A stretch of DNA of 64,000 bases, taken from Winogradskyella marina. GTDB lineage: Bacteria; Bacteroidota; Bacteroidia; Flavobacteriales; Flavobacteriaceae. The position numbers and the translations under genes were made by a program. The notes beneath the pieces were generated by a model, which saw only the letters and a list, made by a program, of their open reading frames with translations, had not been told where the DNA came from and searched no databases. Location of the stretch: positions 186,001-250,000 of the forward strand of contig NZ_JADOET010000001.1 of NCBI RefSeq assembly GCF_015645385.1, read 5' to 3'. Below are positions 60,484 through 64,000 of this stretch, one piece after another (position 1 is the stretch's first letter; each line of letters starts with the position of its first letter).

Positions 60484-60515
60484 AAAAGAGGTTTAAAAAG
60501 CCTCTTTTTTTTTTT
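60484..60515. terminator. Bidirectional terminator between accD and the PAS kinase gene
   Basis: AAAAGAGG pairs with CCTCTTTT around a TTTAAAAAG loop, followed by a long T-run, 10 nt after accD. Confidence 0.9.
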
Positions 60516-60541
60516 GCTTCAACCTAAAAAATTACAATACC

Positions 60542-61654
60542 TTATAGTTCTGCTTTCTTAAAAAACACTGAAAATTCAGAACCTTCATCCACTTTACTAA
60601 TCACCTCTACTTTTCCACCTAACGATTCAATGTGATTTTTAGTGATAAATAACCCAATACCAATGGCATCTTCATTACAATGAAAGGTATTGTACATCTG
60701 AAATAGTTGATCTCCAAACTTTTCTAAATCAATTCCCAATCCATTATCCTTAATTTTAAGTATCACATAATCGTCGTCTACTCGCGAACTCAATTCAATA
60801 ATAGGCTTTCTTTTTGGGGATTTATATTTAATGGCATTGGTAATAAAATTCAATATTATACTATCTAAATAGGCTGGTATTCCTTTTACACAAACGTCTT
60901 CATCTATGTGATTATAGATTATAGCTTCTGCATTTTGCGCTAAAGCAATAATATTATATGTGGCTTTTTGAGAATAATCATATAAGTTAAGGGCTTCCAT
61001 TTTAGAGTCTTCAATCTCTCTAATTTTTGCGACCTCAGTTAAATGCGATACGGTTTCTTGAAGGTTATCAATTGCTTTTTTTAGTAATTGATAATTCTCA
61101 TTTGCTGTCAAATAAGTATAATCTTCCTCTAAAAAACCAGTTAAAGATGATAAATTACCAGAGTGTGATCTTAAGTTATGCGTCACAATATTAGCAAACG
61201 ATGTTAGTCTTTCATTTTGCTCCTTAGCAACTCTAAGCATCGTTTTTAATTTGTCTTCACTTTTCTTACGGTTGGTAACATCTGTAAACTGCCAAATCAT
61301 ATGAGGCCTTCCCCCTTTAAAATAAACTAATGATACAGAAACTAACACCCAAATAATGGAACCATTTTTATGAAAATATCGCTGCTTTACACGGTATTTA
61401 TCAATATTACCATTAATAAGATTTTCAAATTTTTCTTCGTGAATACCAAGATCTTGAGCATAAACAATGTTATTTATGTCCATGTTAAAAAGTTCCCATC
61501 TGGTATATCCAAAAATATCGCAGACACTCTCGTTAACTTTTAACCAATTTCCATCTAAATTTACAATAGCAATACCATTATAGGTATTGTTAAATGTGCG
61601 CTCTAAAACATCGTATGCGTTAGAGAAATTCCGCAAATGATTTGAAACTTTCAT
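60542..61654 (-). CDS. PAS-domain sensor histidine kinase (paralogue of 29274-30776)
   Basis: A 370-residue cytoplasmic kinase with one PAS domain (about 15-130: NNTYNGIAIVNLDGNWLKVNESVCDIFGY), the phospho-acceptor region with His159 (FANIVTHNLRSHSGNL) and HATPase_c (ILNFITNAIKYKSPKR, IKDNGLGIDL, GIGLFITKNHIESLGGKVEV). The last about 230 residues align closely with the kinase at 29274, including the NLRSH H-box. It is thus a duplicate with a single PAS domain. The cognate regulator is not nearby. Between accD (convergent) and rpsO (divergent). Confidence 0.92.
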   Translation of the reverse strand: MKVSNHLRNFSNAYDVLERTFNNTYNGIAIVNLDGNWLKVNESVCDIFGYTRWELFNMDINNIVYAQDLGIHEEKFENLINGNIDKYRVKQRYFHKNGSIIWVLVSVSLVYFKGGRPHMIWQFTDVTNRKKSEDKLKTMLRVAKEQNERLTSFANIVTHNLRSHSGNLSSLTGFLEEDYTYLTANENYQLLKKAIDNLQETVSHLTEVAKIREIEDSKMEALNLYDYSQKATYNIIALAQNAEAIIYNHIDEDVCVKGIPAYLDSIILNFITNAIKYKSPKRKPIIELSSRVDDDYVILKIKDNGLGIDLEKFGDQLFQMYNTFHCNEDAIGIGLFITKNHIESLGGKVEVISKVDEGSEFSVFFKKAEL

Positions 61655-61784
61655 ACATATCGTTTAATAAGGATTAATCAACTGAAAGCTACTTTACTAT
61701 TAGGGAAAATCTTAGTTAGGACATAATTATACTCTTTAGGATATCAAAAAGTTACGAAAAAAATCCCAAATCACAAAAAAGTAG

Positions 61785-61792
61785 TATATTTG
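61785..61792 (+). promoter_or_regulatory. Probable -7 element (TATATTTG) of the rpsO promoter
   Basis: TATATTTGCCGC matches the Bacteroidota -7 consensus; transcription would start shortly after, giving a leader of about 48 nt before the ATG at 61847. No clear TTTG at -33. Confidence 0.55.
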
Positions 61793-61846
61793 CCGCTCGA
61801 AAGATAGGCTTTCGTGTACATAAAAATCATTTACAATAATATTAGC

Positions 61847-62116
61847 ATGTATTTAGATCAAAAAGGAAAAGAAGAACTTTTCAAAAAACACGGTAAAGAC
61901 GCAAAAGACACTGGTTCTGCAGAAGGACAGATTGCATTATTTACAGTAAGAATTAATCACTTAACAGAACACTTAAAAAACAATCGTAAAGATTTTAACA
62001 CTGAGCGTTCATTAGTGAAATTAGTAGGTAAGCGTCGTGCTTTACTAGATTACTTAACTAAGAAAGATATCTTAAGATATCGTGCGATAGTTAAAGAATT
62101 AGGATTAAGAAAATAA
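61847..62116 (+). CDS. rpsO: 30S ribosomal protein S15
   Basis: An 89-residue ribosomal protein that binds the central domain of 16S rRNA. The start MYLDQKGKEELFKKHGKDAKDTGS fits family length; the longer in-frame extension from 61814 does not. The hallmark TGSAEGQIALFTVRINHLTEHLK, followed by GKRRALLDYL and RYRAIVKELGLRK, is complete. rpsO-pnp is a conserved gene pair; here a strong terminator and 280 nt lie between them. Confidence 0.98.
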   Translation: MYLDQKGKEELFKKHGKDAKDTGSAEGQIALFTVRINHLTEHLKNNRKDFNTERSLVKLVGKRRALLDYLTKKDILRYRAIVKELGLRK

Positions 62117-62127
62117 TCTCAATATTA

Positions 62128-62159
62128 AGGCCACGCATTTAGCGTGGCTTTTTGTTTTT
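62128..62159 (+). terminator. Rho-independent terminator between rpsO and pnp
   Basis: GGCCACGC pairs with GCGTGGC(T) around a 5-nt ATTTA loop, followed by TTTTTG. It lies 12 nt after rpsO. Some readthrough into pnp is possible. Confidence 0.9.
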
Positions 62160-62336
62160 ATATAGCTCAAACGTAAGAGTAAAACAATCGTAAAAAAAAA
62201 TAGCATAAAAATCCTAAAGTGATATTAGGATTCGCGGTTTTTCATTGGTCATATAACAACTACACACAACAACACAACTCTGTCCGTCCAGTTTAGGCGG
62301 AGACCATTGTTTAACATTTATGCTGCACATTTCTAT

Positions 62337-62355
62337 GCTTTTACTGCGCTCAGTA
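62337..62355. repeat. Second copy of the ATGCTTTnACTGCGCTCAG repeat
   Basis: The 19-nt core matches 1116-1134 with one change (T for G). It lies in the rpsO-pnp gap, after a TCCGTCC...GGCGGA hairpin (62284-62302) and another hairpin ATCCTAA...TTAGGAT (62211-62232). None of these encodes protein. Confidence 0.55.
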
Positions 62356-62396
62356 CAGGTAAACTTAATGTTCAGCATTACTAGAATTAAAAATTT

Positions 62397-64000
62397 ATGA
62401 TTCCAAAAACTTTCAAAGAGGTCATAGACCTAGGTGATGGTAGAGAAATTTCTATCGAAACCGGAAAATTAGCAAAACAGGCTCATGGTTCTGTTGTTGT
62501 TCAGTCAGGAAAATGTATGTTATTATGTACCGTTGTTTCTAACTACGAACAAAAAGATGTGGACTTCCTTCCACTAACTGTAGACTACAGAGAAAAATTT
62601 GCAGCTGCAGGTCGTTATCCAGGTGGTTTCTTCAAAAGAGAAGCAAGACCAAGTGATGGTGAAGTATTAACAATGCGTTTAGTAGACCGTGTTTTACGTC
62701 CACTATTCCCAAAAGATTACCATTCTGAAACTCAGGTAATGATTCAGTTAATGTCTCATGACCCAGAAGTTATGCCAGATGCAATGGCAGGATTAGCCGC
62801 TTCAGCAGCGATTCAATTATCAGATTTCCCTTTTGAATGTGCAATTTCTGAAGCTAGAGTTGGACGTGTTAATGGTGAATTCATTATCAACCCAACATTA
62901 GCGCAATTAGAAACGTCTGACATTGATATGATGATTGGTGCTTCTGCGGATTCTGTGATGATGGTAGAAGGTGAAATGGATGAGATTTCTGAAGAAGAAA
63001 TGGCAGAAGCTATCAAGTTTGCTCACGAGCATATTAAAATACAATGTGCTGCGCAACTTAGATTAGCAGAAGCATTTGGTAAAAAACCGACTCGTGAATA
63101 CCAACCAGAAAGAAAAGACGAAGACTTAGAGAAGAAAGTACATGACATGGCTTACGATAAAGTGTATGCTATTGCAAAAGCTGGATCTTCTAAGCATGAA
63201 AGAAGTGCTGCTTTTCAACAAATAAAAGAAGATATTAAAGCGACGTTTTCTGAAGAAGAATTAGCAGATTACGGAGGTTTAGTTTCTGACTATTACCGTA
63301 AAGCTGAAAAAGCTGCGATTAGAGATTTAACCTTAGATGAAGGTTTACGTTTAGATGGTCGTAAGACTGACGAAATTAGACCAATCTGGTGTGAAGTAGA
63401 TTACTTACCATCAACACATGGCTCTTCAATCTTTACACGTGGAGAAACGCAAGCTTTAGCAACAGTAACTTTAGGAACATCTAGAGATGCTAACCAAATA
63501 GATATGCCATCTCAAGAAGGAGAAGAGCGTTTCTATTTACACTATAACTTCCCACCGTTTTGTACAGGTGAAGCAAGACCAATCCGTGGAACATCTCGTA
63601 GAGAAGTTGGTCATGGTAACTTAGCACAACGTGCTTTAAAAGGTATGATTCCGGAAGATTGTCCTTACACCGTAAGAGTTGTATCTGAAGTATTAGAATC
63701 TAACGGTTCGTCTTCTATGGCAACAGTTTGTTCTGGTACAATGGCGCTTATGGATGCTGGTGTTCAAATGAAAAAACCAGTTTCTGGTATTGCAATGGGA
63801 TTAATTTCTGATGCAGATTCTGGAAAATACGCTGTATTATCTGATATTTTAGGTGATGAAGATCACTTAGGTGATATGGATTTTAAAGTTACAGGTACTG
63901 CAGATGGTATCACCGCTTGCCAGATGGATATTAAAGTAAAAGGATTATCATACGAAATCCTTGTGAATGCTTTACAACAAGCACGTGCTGGTCGTTTACA
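62397..64000 (+). CDS. pnp: Polyribonucleotide nucleotidyltransferase, N-terminal part (3' end outside window)
   Basis: The first 534 codons of polynucleotide phosphorylase, which degrades RNA 3' to 5' with phosphate. The start ATG at 62397 gives [20 protein letters not shown]. The first RNase PH-like domain (about 10-150: [45 protein letters not shown]) and the second (about 330-530: [82 protein letters not shown]) are visible, separated by the helical linker. The Asp-rich metal site [16 protein letters not shown] is there. The KH and S1 RNA-binding domains lie beyond the window. Confidence 0.98.
   Translation, partial: MIPKTFKEVIDLGDGREISIETGKLAKQAHGSVVVQSGKCMLLCTVVSNYEQKDVDFLPLTVDYREKFAAAGRYPGGFFKREARPSDGEVLTMRLVDRVLRPLFPKDYHSETQVMIQLMSHDPEVMPDAMAGLAASAAIQLSDFPFECAISEARVGRVNGEFIINPTLAQLETSDIDMMIGASADSVMMVEGEMDEISEEEMAEAIKFAHEHIKIQCAAQLRLAEAFGKKPTREYQPERKDEDLEKKVHDMAYDKVYAIAKAGSSKHERSAAFQQIKEDIKATFSEEELADYGGLVSDYYRKAEKAAIRDLTLDEGLRLDGRKTDEIRPIWCEVDYLPSTHGSSIFTRGETQALATVTLGTSRDANQIDMPSQEGEERFYLHYNFPPFCTGEARPIRGTSRREVGHGNLAQRALKGMIPEDCPYTVRVVSEVLESNGSSSMATVCSGTMALMDAGVQMKKPVSGIAMGLISDADSGKYAVLSDILGDEDHLGDMDFKVTGTADGITACQMDIKVKGLSYEILVNALQQARAGRL

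Noticed and set aside
62160..62396. Riboswitch or RNase III-type autoregulatory hairpin before pnp
   Set aside because: Hairpins are short and look like dispersed repeats; no known riboswitch core or long double-stranded region could be built.

Overview
The window is AT-rich chromosomal DNA from a member of the Bacteroidota, almost certainly family Flavobacteriaceae and probably marine. The evidence is two secreted proteins with type IX secretion (T9SS) C-terminal sorting domains, T9SS component genes (porT and the DUF5103 plug protein), a six-subunit Na+-translocating NADH:quinone reductase, TAnnTTTG-type promoters, weak ribosome binding sites with several TTG starts, and many Bacteroidota-restricted DUF families. 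I cannot name the genus with confidence. I see no phage, insertion sequence, CRISPR array, rRNA or tRNA. Most of the window is core genome, with small accessory islands.

Layout. 1-2913: the end of a kynurenine/3-hydroxyanthranilate degradation cluster (truncated SDR, 3-hydroxyanthranilate dioxygenase, ACMS decarboxylase) and an O-methyltransferase. 2924-4448: a HipA-like kinase overlapping a DUF3037 gene, then an orphan small protein. 4569-11088 (minus strand): subtilase lipoprotein, TatA, then an M1 peptidase / DUF6702 / two carboxypeptidase-regulatory-like proteins in one run. 11318-20131: mostly housekeeping (pepE, gpmI, map, a CoA-transferase) with a GxxExxY nuclease-fold gene bracketed by inverted arrays of 10-nt repeats. 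20284-26319 (minus): a beta-propeller LytS-type histidine kinase, its LytTR response regulator and a large T9SS-exported LamG protein. 26407-28710 (minus): DUF4846, a small conserved protein and ApbE. 28780-30776: a cupin lipoprotein and a PAS histidine kinase.

31089-37223 (minus): nqrABCDEF, with an imperfect inverted repeat between nqrD and nqrE. ApbE, 3.7 kb away, is the expected flavin transferase for NqrB and NqrC. 37386-48818: T9SS plug protein, apaG, pruA, a T9SS-exported alpha/beta hydrolase, a YwqK/MORN-repeat protein, rsmG, a fatty acid desaturase and an aspartate aminotransferase. 48921-49876: three small basic single-span membrane proteins, two of them clear paralogues. 50189-53046: trkH and trkA (K+ uptake). 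53250-58168: menG/ubiE, porT, a SpoU-type RNA methyltransferase and a BamA/TamA-like outer-membrane lipoprotein. 58318-64000: fbaA, accD (lacking its zinc-ribbon cysteines), a second PAS kinase paralogous to the one at 29274, rpsO and the first three quarters of pnp.

The strongest candidates for something undescribed are the GxxExxY gene with its flanking inverted 10-nt repeat arrays, the overlapping HipA-like/DUF3037 pair, and the M1 peptidase / DUF6702 / tandem carboxypeptidase-like operon. No single spectacular new system is evident.
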